Shown here in pieces: positions 1 through 10,106 of a stretch of DNA of 64,000 bases. Position 1 is the stretch's first letter. The number at the start of each line of letters is the position of its first letter. The DNA is from Parasedimentitalea marina (GTDB lineage: Bacteria; Pseudomonadota; Alphaproteobacteria; Rhodobacterales; Rhodobacteraceae): NCBI RefSeq assembly GCF_004006175.1, contig NZ_CP033219.1, positions 3,224,001 to 3,288,000 of the forward strand. The letters run 5' to 3'. The notes beneath the pieces were generated by a model. It did not search any database and had not been told where the DNA came from. It worked only from the letters and a program-made list of their open reading frames with translations. The position numbers were made by a program, and so were the translations under genes.

Positions 1-634
1 TGTCGAACCCGGCAACCATCATCAGCTGTTTGAACTGCTGGGGGGCCTGTGGCAGGGCGTAGAACTTGCCCGGATGCTGACGCGATGGGACCAGAAAGTC
101 ACGCGCGCCTTCGGGAGAGGACGCAGTGATGATCGGTGTCTGATACTCGCGGAAGTCTTTTTCCCACATGCGCTTGCGCATCGAGGTCACAACATCCGAA
201 CGCAGTTTCATGTTGGTCTGCATCGCCTCGCGGCGCAGGTCCAGGTAGCGATACTTCAGGCGGGTTTCTTCCGGGTATTCCTGATCGCCGAACACCATCA
301 GTGGCAGTTCTTCAGATTGACCCAGGACCTCAATATCGCGAATGAAGACTTCGACTTCGCCGGTTGGGATCGCCTTGTTGATCAGGCTTTCGTCACGTGC
401 CAGCACGTTGCCTTCGATCTTGATGCACCATTCCGAGCGCACTTTTTCCAGCTCGGCAAAGACCGGGCTGTCGGGGTCTGCCATAACCTGAGTGATACCG
501 TAGTGATCGCGCAGATCGATGAACAGCAAGCCGCCATGATCGCGGACACGATGGACCCAGCCAGACAGGCGAACGGTTTCGCCAACATTGGCGGCAGTCA
601 GGGCGGCGCAGGTGTGGCTGCGATAGGCGTGCAT
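1..634 (-). CDS. aspS: Aspartyl-tRNA synthetase, N-terminal part (runs off window)
   Basis: Charges tRNA-Asp (in many alphaproteobacteria also tRNA-Asn) in the cytoplasm. About 211 N-terminal codons are present; the rest lies beyond the left edge. The OB-fold anticodon-binding domain is visible at roughly residues 15-105 ([22 protein letters not shown]), followed by the start of the class II catalytic core (RYLDLRR, then FLVPSR and a [16 protein letters not shown] stretch). The ATG at 632-634 fits the usual [10 protein letters not shown] start of the family. The gene points out of the window, with an 82-nt gap to pabC. Identification is secure; discrimination between AspRS and AspRS/Asn-type cannot be made from this part. 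Confidence 0.95.
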   Translation of the reverse strand, partial: MHAYRSHTCAALTAANVGETVRLSGWVHRVRDHGGLLFIDLRDHYGITQVMADPDSPVFAELEKVRSEWCIKIEGNVLARDESLINKAIPTGEVEVFIRDIEVLGQSEELPLMVFGDQEYPEETRLKYRYLDLRREAMQTNMKLRSDVVTSMRKRMWEKDFREYQTPIITASSPEGARDFLVPSRQHPGKFYALPQAPQQFKQLMMVAGFD

Positions 635-716
635 GATTTGACCTTTCGTCACTCGGGATCGGCGCTACAAAGCGCGGAATTCGTCCGGGCCGATACACAG
701 GGTTGCGACGCTATTG

Positions 717-1403
717 TCAAGCAAACTGGGTGAATTGACTGCACTGGGGCGCCCAAATCGCTGGTGTTGCCCCACGCAGCGCGTTGATCAGGTGAATACT
801 GCGTGCCGATTTCAGGTCAGCAAGCGTCAATACCGCCTCGGACAACCGCCCACTGTTCAGCTGTTTTTGCCGATAGACCCCCGGCAGACAGCCCGAGTTC
901 AGCACCGGTGTCAGATGATCGCCGTCAGCTGTGGTGATGGTGATATTGGTGATAGTGCCTTCGCAGACCTCGCCGCGCTCATTCAGGAACAGGGCCTCGG
1001 TTATACCCGCAGGCAGGGCGGCCCTTGCGCAGTCATAGACATCGCGTCGGGTGGTCTTGTGGCGCAGCAGCGCATCGCCTGAGTGCAATCGGGTATCGGC
1101 AATCACAAACTGCATCTGGCCCAGCTTGGCGGGCATCGCGGCTGTGGTCAGGTCCAGCACTCCAGCCCGGTCCAGCGTCAACCGGCAGCGCAGCGGCACC
1201 GCCGAGGTGATACTTTCCATCTGCTGCATCACCGCACGGCGATCAAACATAAACCCCAGTGCCTCAGCCGAGGCCTGCATACGGTGCACATGCAGCGGTG
1301 CATGGGCGATGCCTTGTTCCGGGTGGTAGCCAAAGGTTTCGATCAGGGCATAGTCGTGGGCGTCTGGGGCTGGAGTGTCTGGCGGGCAAATCGGGTTTTC
1401 CAT
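717..1403 (-). CDS. pabC: Aminotransferase class IV, 4-amino-4-deoxychorismate lyase-like (PabC)
   Basis: Predicted PLP enzyme of 228 residues that releases pyruvate from aminodeoxychorismate to give p-aminobenzoate for folate synthesis. The class IV pattern is visible: an HRMQASAEALGF-like N-terminal region, the PLP-lysine region around RHKTTRRDVYD, then LFLNERGEVCEGTITNI and a CLPGVYRQ segment. The start overlaps the pabB 3' end by 61 nt in another reading frame, and homologues start at about this point, so the overlap seems real and implies translational coupling. It sits directly after pabB, which supports PabC over a branched-chain or D-amino-acid aminotransferase. No pabA (glutaminase) gene is adjacent. 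Confidence 0.85.
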   Translation of the reverse strand: MENPICPPDTPAPDAHDYALIETFGYHPEQGIAHAPLHVHRMQASAEALGFMFDRRAVMQQMESITSAVPLRCRLTLDRAGVLDLTTAAMPAKLGQMQFVIADTRLHSGDALLRHKTTRRDVYDCARAALPAGITEALFLNERGEVCEGTITNITITTADGDHLTPVLNSGCLPGVYRQKQLNSGRLSEAVLTLADLKSARSIHLINALRGATPAIWAPQCSQFTQFA

Positions 1404-2491
1404 AGGGCTTCCTCATATTCCAGTTCGGCGGTGCTGTCCCAGACCACACCGCCGCCGACATTCATCACTGCCTTGCCATCTTTGACCATCAGCGTGCGGA
1501 TCGCCACGTTGAAACTGGACTGCCCGTCGGGGGCCGCCCAGCCGATAGTGCCGCAGTAGATCTCGCGCGGGTCGGGTTCCAACTCAGCCAGGATCTGCAT
1601 CGCACGAATTTTCGGCGCACCGGTGATCGACCCGCATGGGAAAAGCGCCGACAGGATTTCGGCCAATCCTACACCGGGGCGCAGCTGCGCCTGAACCGTC
1701 GACACCATCTGATGCACCGTCGCGTAGGTCTCGACCGCGAAGAGTTCGGGCACGCAGACTGATCCGAGTTGCGCCACGCGACTGATGTCATTGCGCAGCA
1801 GGTCGACGATCATCAGATTCTCGGCGCGATTCTTTTCATCGCGTTGCAAAAAATCGCGCCGGGCCGCATCCTCAGTCGGATCCGCGCTGCGTGGCTGTGT
1901 GCCTTTCATCGGGCGGGTTTCGATCAGGCCGTCTGCGTCGGTGCGAAAGAACAATTCGGGTGAGCGCGACAACAGATCCGGCAGATCATCCTGTTCGACC
2001 AAGACCCCGTGGCCGACGGGCTGAACATCCACTAGCGCCGCATACAGCGAATCGTAATCGCCAGACATAGTGGCATCCAGGGGAAAGGTCAGATTGGCCT
2101 GATAGATATCCCCGGCACCGATATTGCGGTTCACCTGCGCAAAGGCTGCGGCATAGCGGTCAAAACCCCAACGGGGCGTAATATCGTGCAGTCCCGTTTT
2201 GGTCGCCATAGCCGGGAGTTGTCCTACTCTCGCCACCGGAGCGTCATAGACCCCGAAACACATCAACGGCAACTGACGGTCGTCGGGCATCAGCGACGCC
2301 AGCTTTGGCTCCAAGGCATAGCCCAGCTCATAGCTGGCGTAACCCGCCAGCCAGCCACCAGCCGCCCGCGCAGCATCCAGATCCTCCAGTGCCGCTGGCA
2401 CCTGATGCGGATGATCCGCACGGATCACCCGATGTGGGGTCTTGAAACAGGTCCCCGGCCCCCTGGGCCCCTGATCAAAGCGGATGCGCAC
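1343..2491 (-). CDS. pabB: Aminodeoxychorismate synthase component I
   Basis: Chorismate-binding enzyme of 382 residues that aminates chorismate with ammonia supplied by a PabA glutaminase, the first step to p-aminobenzoate. Family motifs seen: SRSPELFF, the ETRPMKGTQPR segment holding the PabB-type lysine (PMKGT in place of PIKGT), AENLMIVDLLRND, and CGSITGAPKIRAMQI near the C terminus. The amidotransferase domain is absent, as in two-subunit enzymes. It is shorter than TrpE and lacks the long N-terminal regulatory part, which favours PabB. It is first in a two-gene unit with pabC and is divergent from carB across about 190 nt. Confidence 0.9.
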   Translation of the reverse strand: MRIRFDQGPRGPGTCFKTPHRVIRADHPHQVPAALEDLDAARAAGGWLAGYASYELGYALEPKLASLMPDDRQLPLMCFGVYDAPVARVGQLPAMATKTGLHDITPRWGFDRYAAAFAQVNRNIGAGDIYQANLTFPLDATMSGDYDSLYAALVDVQPVGHGVLVEQDDLPDLLSRSPELFFRTDADGLIETRPMKGTQPRSADPTEDAARRDFLQRDEKNRAENLMIVDLLRNDISRVAQLGSVCVPELFAVETYATVHQMVSTVQAQLRPGVGLAEILSALFPCGSITGAPKIRAMQILAELEPDPREIYCGTIGWAAPDGQSSFNVAIRTLMVKDGKAVMNVGGGVVWDSTAELEYEEALWKTRFARQTLQPQTPTTMP

Positions 2492-2530
2492 TTTGGGTTA
2501 CTCCAATTGTCCGTAAGGAGTCGTATAAAC

Positions 2531-2545
2531 GTTCGCTATGCGAAC
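2531..2545. promoter_or_regulatory. Short perfect dyad in the pabB/carB divergent region
   Basis: GTTCG-ctatg-CGAAC is a perfect 5-bp inverted repeat in the 186-nt gap between divergent pabB and carB. It lies close to the pabB start and may be an operator. No matching promoter hexamers are convincing, so this is only a candidate. Confidence 0.2.
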
Positions 2546-2677
2546 AAAAGCGGTATTTGCGGCAATTGTCATCTCGTTTCCGATCCCCCTTGCACCTTTC
2601 CTCGCGAGGCCTATAACCCATGACAATTTGGGCGCATGGGGGCGCTCACGACTCGCGCACATCAAAGGAATATGGCC

Positions 2678-5600
2678 ATGCCAAAAAGAACCGACATCCA
2701 ATCGATCATGATTATTGGTGCGGGACCTATTGTTATTGGCCAGGCCTGCGAGTTTGACTACTCGGGTGCACAGGCTTGTAAGGCCCTGCGCGAAGAAGGT
2801 TACCGGGTCATTCTGGTCAACTCCAACCCCGCGACAATCATGACAGACCCCGGCCTGGCAGACGCCACCTATATCGAACCCATCACCCCCGAAGTGGTCG
2901 CCAAAATCATCGAGAAAGAACGCCCTGACGCGCTGCTGCCCACTATGGGCGGACAGACCGGGTTGAACACCTCGCTGGCGCTGGAAGAGATGGGCGTGCT
3001 GGAGAAATTCGGCGTCGAAATGATCGGTGCCTCTCGCGATGCCATTGAAATGGCAGAAGATCGCAAATTGTTCCGCGAGGCGATGGACCGTCTGGGCATC
3101 GAGAACCCGCGCGCCACCATCGTCACCGCCCCCAATCTGGACAGTGGCAAAGCGGACCTGGACGAAGGCGTGCGCATCGCGCTTGAATCACTAGAGGACA
3201 TTGGCCTTCCGGCCATCATCCGCCCCGCCTTTACCATGGGCGGCACTGGCGGCGGTGTGGCCTATAACCGCGACGATTATGTGCATTTCTGCCGCACCGG
3301 CATGGATGCTTCGCCAGTCAATCAGATCCTGGTCGACGAGAGCCTTCTGGGTTGGAAAGAGTTTGAGATGGAGGTGGTGCGCGACACTGCCGATAACGCC
3401 ATCATCGTCTGCTCGATCGAGAACATCGACCCGATGGGTGTGCACACCGGTGATTCGATCACAGTTGCTCCGGCGCTTACCCTGACCGACAAAGAATTCC
3501 AGATCATGCGGACCCACTCGGTCAACGTGCTGCGCGAAATCGGCGTGGAAACTGGCGGATCCAACGTGCAATGGGCGGTCAATCCTGCCGACGGTCGTAT
3601 GGTGGTAATCGAGATGAACCCAAGGGTCAGCCGCTCCTCGGCGCTGGCCTCCAAGGCGACCGGCTTCCCGATTGCCAAGATCGCCGCCAAGCTGGCAGTG
3701 GGCTACACGCTGGACGAGTTGGACAACGACATCACCAAGGTGACACCGGCCAGTTTCGAGCCGAGCATCGACTATGTTGTCACCAAGATCCCGAAATTTG
3801 CATTTGAGAAGTTCCCAGGCGCCGAACCATACCTGACCACTGCGATGAAATCGGTCGGCGAGACTATGGCCATTGGCCGCACCATCCACGAAAGCCTGCA
3901 AAAGGCGCTGGCGTCGATGGAATCCGATCTGACCGGGTTTGACGAGATCGACATTCCCGGTGTCTCGGTTGGGTTATGGGAGGATGCAGGCGCCGAGAAG
4001 GCCGCTGTAATCAAAGCAATCAGCCTGCAGACCCCGGACCGCATGCGCACCATCGCGCAGGCAATGCGCCATGGCTTGTCGGATGATGAAATCCACGGCG
4101 TCACCATGTTTGACCCCTGGTTCCTGGCCCGTATCCGCGAGATCATCGAGGCCGAAGCCGAGTTGCGCGCCAACGGGTTGCCAACGGACGAACGCGGCAT
4201 TCGCAACCTGAAAATGATGGGCTTCACCGATGCCCGTCTGGCCAATCTGACCGCGGCCGCTGAAACCGATGTCCGCAAAGCCCGCCGCGCGCTGGGTGTC
4301 ACTGCCGTCTTCAAACGCATCGACACCTGTGCCGCCGAGTTCGAAGCGCAGACACCCTATATGTACTCGACCTACGAGGCCCCGATGATGGGCGAGGCGG
4401 AATGCGAAGCCCGTCCAAGTGAGCGCAAAAAAGTGGTCATTCTGGGCGGTGGACCAAACCGGATTGGTCAGGGGATCGAGTTTGACTACTGCTGCTGTCA
4501 CGCCTGCTATGCGCTAACCGACGCTGGTTACGAAACCATCATGGTCAACTGTAACCCCGAAACCGTGTCGACCGACTATGACACCTCGGACCGGTTGTAT
4601 TTTGAGCCGCTCACATTTGAGCACGTGATGGAAATTCTCGAGACTGAGAAGCAAAACGGTACTCTGCACGGTGTGATCGTTCAATTCGGCGGCCAGACTC
4701 CGCTGAAACTGGCCAACGCACTAGAGGCCGAGGGCATTCCAATCCTTGGCACCACACCTGACGCAATTGATCTGGCCGAAGACCGTGAGCGGTTCCAGGC
4801 CTTGGTTAACGAGCTGGGCCTGAAACAGCCAACCAATGGCATCGCCTCGACTGACGCGCAGGCGCTGGAAATTGCCGGTGAAATCGGCTTCCCTCTGGTG
4901 ATCCGCCCATCTTACGTGCTGGGTGGCCGCGCGATGGAAATCGTGCGCGACATGGCACAGCTGGAGCGCTACATCGCTGAGGCGGTGGTGGTGTCTGGTG
5001 ACAGCCCTGTTCTGCTGGACAGCTATCTGTCTGGCGCGGTGGAACTGGATGTGGATGCGATCTGCGACGGCAAGGACGTGCATGTTGCCGGCATCATGCA
5101 GCACATCGAAGAGGCTGGTGTCCACTCGGGCGACAGCGCCTGCTCGCTGCCGCCTTATTCACTGTCGGACGATGTTCTGACCGAGATCAAGGCGCAGACC
5201 TTTGCCTTGGCCAAGGGATTGAATGTGGTCGGGTTGATGAACATTCAGTTCGCCATCAAGGATGGGGTGATTTACCTGATCGAGGTCAACCCACGCGCCA
5301 GCCGCACGGTGCCGTTTGTCGCCAAGGCCACTGACAGCGCCATTGCATCGATTGCTGCCCGCGTCATGGCCGGTGAGCCACTCAGCAATTTCCCTCTGCG
5401 CGAGCCCTATAAGGCCGACGCCAAGTATGACGACGTGCTGCCTCTGGGCGACGCAATGACGCTGGCCGATCCCAACATGCCGTGGTTCTCGGTCAAAGAG
5501 GCGGTGTTGCCTTTTGCCCGTTTTCCTGGCGTTGACACCATCCTCGGGCCTGAAATGCGCTCCACCGGTGAAGTCATGGGCTGGGACCGCGATTTTCCTC

Positions 5601-6037
5601 GCGCCTTCCTGAAAGCTCAAATGGGGGCCGGAGTGGTTCTGCCCTCTTCGGGCAAGGCGTTCATCTCGATCAAGGACGCCGACAAGGGCGCATTGATGCT
5701 GGAGGCCGCTCAGGTTCTGGTGGCGCAGGGGCTGACCCTGGTGGCCACCAGCGGCACGCAGTCCTGGCTGGACGGTCACGGCGTGGCCTGCGAGCGGGTC
5801 AACAAGGTCTATGAAGGCCGCCCGCACGTCATCGACATGCTGAAAGACGGCGATGTGCAGCTGCTGATGAACACCACCGAAGGCACGCAGGCGGTACTGG
5901 ACAGCAAGGACATGCGCGCCGTGGCGCTCTATGACCGGATCCCCTACTTCACTACCGCCGCCGGCGCCAACGCCGCCGCCCTGGCAATTAAGGCGCAGGC
6001 CGAGGGCGAAGTTGAGGTGAAAGCCCTACAGGGGTAA
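2678..6037 (+). CDS. carB: Carbamoyl-phosphate synthase large subunit
   Basis: Makes carbamoyl phosphate from bicarbonate, ammonia (from CarA) and two ATP, for pyrimidine and arginine synthesis. The protein has about 1119 residues, slightly longer than E. coli CarB, as is usual in alphaproteobacteria. Two ATP-grasp halves are clear: the first begins [21 protein letters not shown], the second [21 protein letters not shown], each followed by [10 protein letters not shown] or [16 protein letters not shown] segments. The C-terminal 150 residues form the MGS-like allosteric domain. ATG 2678 is preferred because AAAGGA at 2664-2669 lies 8 nt upstream; an in-frame ATG at 2672 and one at 2636 are alternatives. 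carA is not in the window. Confidence 0.97.
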   Translation: MPKRTDIQSIMIIGAGPIVIGQACEFDYSGAQACKALREEGYRVILVNSNPATIMTDPGLADATYIEPITPEVVAKIIEKERPDALLPTMGGQTGLNTSLALEEMGVLEKFGVEMIGASRDAIEMAEDRKLFREAMDRLGIENPRATIVTAPNLDSGKADLDEGVRIALESLEDIGLPAIIRPAFTMGGTGGGVAYNRDDYVHFCRTGMDASPVNQILVDESLLGWKEFEMEVVRDTADNAIIVCSIENIDPMGVHTGDSITVAPALTLTDKEFQIMRTHSVNVLREIGVETGGSNVQWAVNPADGRMVVIEMNPRVSRSSALASKATGFPIAKIAAKLAVGYTLDELDNDITKVTPASFEPSIDYVVTKIPKFAFEKFPGAEPYLTTAMKSVGETMAIGRTIHESLQKALASMESDLTGFDEIDIPGVSVGLWEDAGAEKAAVIKAISLQTPDRMRTIAQAMRHGLSDDEIHGVTMFDPWFLARIREIIEAEAELRANGLPTDERGIRNLKMMGFTDARLANLTAAAETDVRKARRALGVTAVFKRIDTCAAEFEAQTPYMYSTYEAPMMGEAECEARPSERKKVVILGGGPNRIGQGIEFDYCCCHACYALTDAGYETIMVNCNPETVSTDYDTSDRLYFEPLTFEHVMEILETEKQNGTLHGVIVQFGGQTPLKLANALEAEGIPILGTTPDAIDLAEDRERFQALVNELGLKQPTNGIASTDAQALEIAGEIGFPLVIRPSYVLGGRAMEIVRDMAQLERYIAEAVVVSGDSPVLLDSYLSGAVELDVDAICDGKDVHVAGIMQHIEEAGVHSGDSACSLPPYSLSDDVLTEIKAQTFALAKGLNVVGLMNIQFAIKDGVIYLIEVNPRASRTVPFVAKATDSAIASIAARVMAGEPLSNFPLREPYKADAKYDDVLPLGDAMTLADPNMPWFSVKEAVLPFARFPGVDTILGPEMRSTGEVMGWDRDFPRAFLKAQMGAGVVLPSSGKAFISIKDADKGALMLEAAQVLVAQGLTLVATSGTQSWLDGHGVACERVNKVYEGRPHVIDMLKDGDVQLLMNTTEGTQAVLDSKDMRAVALYDRIPYFTTAAGANAAALAIKAQAEGEVEVKALQG

Positions 6038-6111
6038 GTAAGCTCCCCGGAGACGCCCCAATGGGGCGTTTCGCTTGCGCACGGACGAAGCGCCAGATCG
6101 TAAGAAACTAT

Positions 6112-6140
6112 AAAACCCCGGTCCCTGTGGCCGGGGTTTT
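6112..6140 (+). terminator. Rho-independent terminator after carB
   Basis: AAAACCCCGG / CCGGGGTTTT arms of 10 bp with a 9-nt loop, ending in a T run, 74 nt after the carB stop. A weaker hairpin (acgcccc/ggggcgt, 6053-6069) lies nearer the stop. The remaining 200 nt before the next gene hold nothing I recognise. Confidence 0.8.
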
Positions 6141-6346
6141 GCCTCCAACACTCTGCCCGGCACCGCCGGCCAACGCCTGACCTTCCCACGAAAAGGCGTT
6201 TATACGCCTCCCCAAGGTCAGCCGTGGCCTTGAATTACAAGGCGAACCTGCCAGCCTTCCCCGGCGGAACCCTGCCGCTGACCTTGACCTCACAAGGTTA
6301 AGATGACCAAATTGCAGGCACTTTGAAAAACCCAGAGCGCCACGCC

Positions 6347-7471
6347 ATGTACACTCCAGCCATCACCGGAACCGGGGTCTTTACCCCCTCTCAGATCATC
6401 ACCAACGCTGAACTGGTGCAGGCCTTCAACGCCTATGCCGACCGCGTCAACACCGAGAACGCCGAGGCCATAGCCGTTGGTGAAATGGCCCCGATGGCGC
6501 ATTCCTCCGAGGAATTCATCCTTAAAGCCAGCGGCATTGAGCAACGTTATGTGATGGACAAGACCGGCGTGCTGGATCCCGATATCATGTACCCGCACTT
6601 GCGCCAGCGTAGCGATGATGAGCCCTCAATCATGGCGGAAATGGCGCTGGACGCCGCGAAAAAGGCACTGGCCCAGGCCGGACGCACAGCAGCCGATGTG
6701 GATCTGGTGATCTGCGCTGCCTCAAACCTGGAACGCGCCTACCCCGCTATTGCAATCGAGATCCAGAATCTGCTGGGCATTCAGGGCTTTGCTTTTGATA
6801 TGAACGTCGCCTGTTCCTCGGCCACTTTCGGCATTCAGGCCGCCGCTGATATGGTGCGTTCGGGCTCGGTGCGTGCAGCTTTGGTGGTCAATCCCGAGAT
6901 CTGCTCGGGGCACCTGGAGTGGCGCGACCGTGACTGCCACTTTATCTTTGGCGATGTCGCCACCGCCACGCTGATCGAGCGTAAGGACCAAGCCCAAGGC
7001 GCGCACTTTGAAATCCTATCAACCCGCTGCGCCACCGAATTTTCCAACAACATTCGCAACAACAATGGCTACTTGCGCCGCTCGCGCCCGGATGGGGTCA
7101 AAGACCGCCGCGACATGCAGTTCATGCAAAACGGCCGCAAGGTGTTCAAGGAAGTGCTGCCAATGGTGGCCCAGCATATCGCCGGGCACATGGCGGACAA
7201 TGACATTACCAACACCGACCTGAAACGGCTGTGGCTGCATCAGGCCAACAAGGCGATGAATGATTTTATCGGCAAAAAGGTACTGGGACGCACGCCCGAA
7301 CCGGGTGAACAGCCCAATATCCTACAGGATTATGCCAATACGTCCTCGGCCGGATCGATCATTGCCTTCTCGCAACACTCAAACGATCTCGACGCGGGCG
7401 ATCTCGGCTTGATCTGCTCATTTGGCGCCGGTTACTCGGTCGGCTCAGTGATCCTGCGCCGCCACGGGTAG
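6347..7471 (+). CDS. Beta-ketoacyl-ACP synthase III family (FabH-like, long form)
   Basis: Condensing enzyme of the thiolase fold, 374 residues; FabH-type proteins start fatty acid synthesis from acyl-CoA and malonyl-ACP. The active-site cysteine is in NVACSSATFG (Cys156). The histidine is in LWLHQANKAMND and the asparagine in YANTSSAGS, completing the Cys-His-Asn triad. The protein is about 50 residues longer than E. coli FabH, with extra N-terminal sequence around residues 25-50 and 70-95; this fits the long FabH subgroup, so the substrate may not be acetyl-CoA. ATG 6347 (MYTPAITGTG) fits the family start; an upstream TTG at 6323 is possible. Monocistronic between two terminators. Confidence 0.85.
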   Translation: MYTPAITGTGVFTPSQIITNAELVQAFNAYADRVNTENAEAIAVGEMAPMAHSSEEFILKASGIEQRYVMDKTGVLDPDIMYPHLRQRSDDEPSIMAEMALDAAKKALAQAGRTAADVDLVICAASNLERAYPAIAIEIQNLLGIQGFAFDMNVACSSATFGIQAAADMVRSGSVRAALVVNPEICSGHLEWRDRDCHFIFGDVATATLIERKDQAQGAHFEILSTRCATEFSNNIRNNNGYLRRSRPDGVKDRRDMQFMQNGRKVFKEVLPMVAQHIAGHMADNDITNTDLKRLWLHQANKAMNDFIGKKVLGRTPEPGEQPNILQDYANTSSAGSIIAFSQHSNDLDAGDLGLICSFGAGYSVGSVILRRHG

Positions 7472-7531
7472 TTTATCTGGCTGCCCAGTTGGCAAGACGC
7501 AAAGTCAAATCCGAATAACCCAGTGCACGCC

Positions 7532-7552
7532 GCAGGAGTGCTCCGCTTTTTT
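7532..7552 (+). terminator. Probable terminator after the FabH-like gene
   Basis: A short stem (GGAG-tg-CTCC extended by GC pairs across a bulge) followed directly by six T, 61 nt after the stop codon. Confidence 0.45.
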
Positions 7553-7638
7553 ACCAGGCGACATTTGGAAGTTATGCGCCCGGGACCGAGGACCGGCCCA
7601 TCAAGAGGAATTCAGGCCGCGTGTTCAGATCTGGCGCC

Positions 7639-8097
7639 TCAGGCGCTTTCCTCTTCCAGGTGCAATTTCATGTCGATCAACACATGTTGCAAATTCACCG
7701 TTTCGCGCAGCAGGCGCTTGGCTTCGTTGACAGTGATAATACCATCTTCCATCGCGGACTGATATTCTCCCATCAACATGGCAAACCGTTGGCTCAGGGC
7801 GATGACATCCGAATTCACCCCACCGCTGCTCGGCGCATTGGGCCTGCGGTCGTCATAGGACAGCGAGATTTTCTTGAGGTCTGCCAGTGCTGATGTCACA
7901 TGCGGAAACGAGGACTCCTGTTCCAGCTTGGCAACCGCATCCACCGGCATAAACCGGTCTGCATGTTCCGCATTGTCAGAGTAGTACCGCCCCAGTGTTG
8001 CCTTGGATTTCCCGGTGATCTGGCAGGCTGCTTCGATTCCTACATCTTTAACCAGGGCCTCAGTGTGTTTTTTTAGATAAGTCCCAATTTCCGCCAT
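7639..8097 (-). CDS. Hypothetical protein, possible phage CII-like DNA-binding regulator
   Basis: A 152-residue soluble protein with no signal or membrane segment. The N-terminal half has a helix-turn-helix-like pattern: GIEAACQITGKSKATLGRYYSD, where a helix ending in ITGKSKATLGRYY would be the recognition region, followed by MPVDAVAKLE. This resembles the phage CII/CP76 regulator family. The C-terminal half is predicted helical (IALSQRFAMLMGEYQSAMEDG, AKRLLRETVNLQHVLIDMKLHLEEE) and may oligomerise. It stands alone between convergent and divergent neighbours. The family assignment is a weak resemblance, not a certainty. Confidence 0.6.
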   Translation of the reverse strand: MAEIGTYLKKHTEALVKDVGIEAACQITGKSKATLGRYYSDNAEHADRFMPVDAVAKLEQESSFPHVTSALADLKKISLSYDDRRPNAPSSGGVNSDVIALSQRFAMLMGEYQSAMEDGIITVNEAKRLLRETVNLQHVLIDMKLHLEEESA

Positions 8098-8472
8098 CTA
8101 TTGTGTCCCGGCTTTTAGTCTGGCGGTCCATGGGGAACCGCCCGAACTTTTTCCCATTATCGTCTTGTAATCGAAATGCAATACCTTTGCTATCCCTCAG
8201 GTTTCCGGGATCTTAAAGAGTGAATGATGGAATTTTCCCATTTGGTGCCTATTTGGGACTAGGAGTGTGTGAGTATCCTGATCCTTGGCCGGTTTTCGCG
8301 GTCAAAAGCGCTGCTTGTTTTGTCTTTTTCCGTCCATCCCCAGGGTCGTTCCGCCCGGTATGGTTAAGGCAGACAGGCGGCGCTTGTTTTCCCAAGTATG
8401 GCAAGCCGCAAAATATGGTCTTTCGCTGCAAAAGTGGTTTCAACCCTGCCCCCCAGCCGTTAAACCACGCGA
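8098..8472. other. 375-nt gap between the CII-like gene and tdk
   Basis: No gene supported. TTTTCCCATT occurs twice in direct orientation, at 8149-8158 and 8233-8242, 84 nt apart (eight helical turns), on the upstream side of the divergent regulator-like gene. A possible binding-site pair, otherwise nothing recognised. Confidence 0.3.
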
Positions 8473-9063
8473 ATGGCAAAACTCTACTTCAACTACTCAA
8501 CCATGAACGCCGGTAAATCGACGGTTCTTCTTCAGGCGTCACACAATTATCGCGAAAACAACATGGACACCTACCTGCTGACCGCCCGGGTTGACGACCG
8601 TGCCGGTGCAGGTCGCATCGCATCGCGGATTGGTATTGGCGCCGAGGCAGATGTATTTGTACCCTCAGATGATCTTTTTACTATGGTCAGCGACCGCATA
8701 TCACAGGGAGAAATCGCCTGTGTTTTTGTCGACGAAGCGCAGTTCCTGTCCTCGGATCAGGTCTGGCAACTGGCCCGTGTCGTCGATGATCTGAACCTGC
8801 CGGTTCTGTGCTACGGTCTCCGCGTTGATTTTCAAGGCCAATTGTTTCCTGGTTCCGCAACACTGTTGGCACTGGCAGACGAAATGCGCGAGGTCCGCAC
8901 CATCTGTCGCTGTGGGCGCAAGGCAACAATGGTCATTCGCCAGGACGAAAATGGCAATGCTATAACTGAGGGCGCGCAGGTTCAGATCGGCGGCAATGAG
9001 ACCTACGTGTCGCTCTGCCGCCGCCATTGGCGCGAATCAGTTGGCGATCTGACCGCTGGGTAA
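8473..9063 (+). CDS. tdk: Thymidine kinase
   Basis: Phosphorylates thymidine with ATP in pyrimidine salvage. At 196 residues it has the usual length of type II bacterial thymidine kinase. The P-loop STMNAGKST is at residues 9-17, the Walker B/catalytic segment VFVDEAQFL at about 84-92, and the thymidine-binding lasso near YGLRVDF. A zinc site is formed by ICRCGRKATMV and the late SLCRRHW cysteines. Single gene with no strong Shine-Dalgarno; followed by an intergenic repeat-hairpin. Confidence 0.95.
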   Translation: MAKLYFNYSTMNAGKSTVLLQASHNYRENNMDTYLLTARVDDRAGAGRIASRIGIGAEADVFVPSDDLFTMVSDRISQGEIACVFVDEAQFLSSDQVWQLARVVDDLNLPVLCYGLRVDFQGQLFPGSATLLALADEMREVRTICRCGRKATMVIRQDENGNAITEGAQVQIGGNETYVSLCRRHWRESVGDLTAG

Positions 9064-9087
9064 GGCACCGAATCGGCGGCCCACCAT

Positions 9088-9128
9088 CATCTTTTCATAA
9101 ACACTCCGGGGTTTGGGGCAGCGCCCCA
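9088..9128 (+). repeat. Intergenic repeat element with hairpin (copy 1), likely terminator
   Basis: CATCTTTTCATAAACACTCC core at 9088-9107 followed by TGGGGC-agc-GCCCCA hairpin at 9114-9128. It lies between convergent tdk and the hydroxyacid dehydrogenase gene. Related copies occur near 12049, 16778, 25188, 32461 and (reversed) 52525. Confidence 0.6.
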
Positions 9129-9155
9129 TTCCCTTGCTTCAATCCGGCCCTTGCT

Positions 9156-10106
9156 TCAAACCGGATTGGGCAGCTCCCGCCCTGCGATAAATGCAGCGAT
9201 ATTGTCCAATACCATATGCCCCATGTCGCTTCGAACCTCTTCGGTTGCGGTGCCCAAATGCGGCAACAGGCTAACGTTGTCCAGATCCAACAGCGCTTGC
9301 GGGATTTGCGGTTCAAACTCATAAACATCCAATCCCGCCCCGGCAATCTGCTTTGCCTGCAACGCGGCGATCAGGGCGCACTCGTCAACCACTTCACCAC
9401 GGGCAATATTGATCAGATGCGCCGACGGACGCATTGCTGACAGCACGTCACCATTGATCAGATGCCGTGTTTCGGCACCGCCAGGAACTGCGACCACCAG
9501 CACATCCACCTCTGCCGCCATCTGCGACAGATCCTGCGCACGGCGGGCCTCAAAATCCAACTTTTTGGCACTGCGGGCAAGATAACTCACCTTCATTCCA
9601 AACCCGAAATGACAGCGCCGTGCGATCGCCTGCCCGATCCGCCCCATACCGACCAATCCAACATGTTTCCCACTCAGATGCAGGCCCAGCATCTGGGTCG
9701 GATGCCACCCCTGCCACTGCCCCGAGCGCACCAATCGCTCGCCCTCGCCCGCTCGCCGCGCTGACATCAGCATCAGGGTCATGGCAGTATCCGCCGTGGC
9801 ATCTGTGACTGCGCCAGGCGTATTTGTCACCTCAATACCCGCAGACATCGCTGCGGCCACATCGATATGATTGAAACCTACCCCAAAATTGGCCAGCAGC
9901 CTGCACCGGGGCTCTGGCACCCGTGAAAACACTCCGGCGTCAAAAGCATCGCCCAGCGTTGGCATAACCACGTCAAACTCAGCCAATGCGCGCTGCATTT
10001 CATCTGCTGACATCACTGCGGTGTTGCTGCGGATTTCAACATCAAACTCCGCCCGCGCCCGTGTCTCGACCTCGACCGTTAATGGCCGTGATAAGAAAAC
10101 CCGCAT
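9156..10106 (-). CDS. D-isomer 2-hydroxyacid dehydrogenase (glyoxylate/hydroxypyruvate reductase-like)
   Basis: NAD(P)-dependent reductase of 2-keto acids, 316 residues. The Rossmann motif GLVGMGRIGQAIARR is seen near residues 150-165. The catalytic arginine lies in INIARGEVVDE, the glutamate in the GLDVYEFEPQIP region, and the histidine in LLPHLGTATEEVR. GVGFNHIDV is the substrate-loop region of the GhrB/GyaR type. The ATG at 10104-10106 overlaps the stop of the csaA-like gene by one base; a TTG just before it is an alternative. Last gene of the ybjN-proC-csaA unit. Exact substrate unknown. Confidence 0.88.
   Translation of the reverse strand: MRVFLSRPLTVEVETRARAEFDVEIRSNTAVMSADEMQRALAEFDVVMPTLGDAFDAGVFSRVPEPRCRLLANFGVGFNHIDVAAAMSAGIEVTNTPGAVTDATADTAMTLMLMSARRAGEGERLVRSGQWQGWHPTQMLGLHLSGKHVGLVGMGRIGQAIARRCHFGFGMKVSYLARSAKKLDFEARRAQDLSQMAAEVDVLVVAVPGGAETRHLINGDVLSAMRPSAHLINIARGEVVDECALIAALQAKQIAGAGLDVYEFEPQIPQALLDLDNVSLLPHLGTATEEVRSDMGHMVLDNIAAFIAGRELPNPV

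Noticed and set aside
3191-3901. Long open frames on the minus strand inside carB (also 3772-4326, 5159-5827)
   Set aside because: They are shadows of a strongly conserved gene on the other strand and have no recognisable domains.
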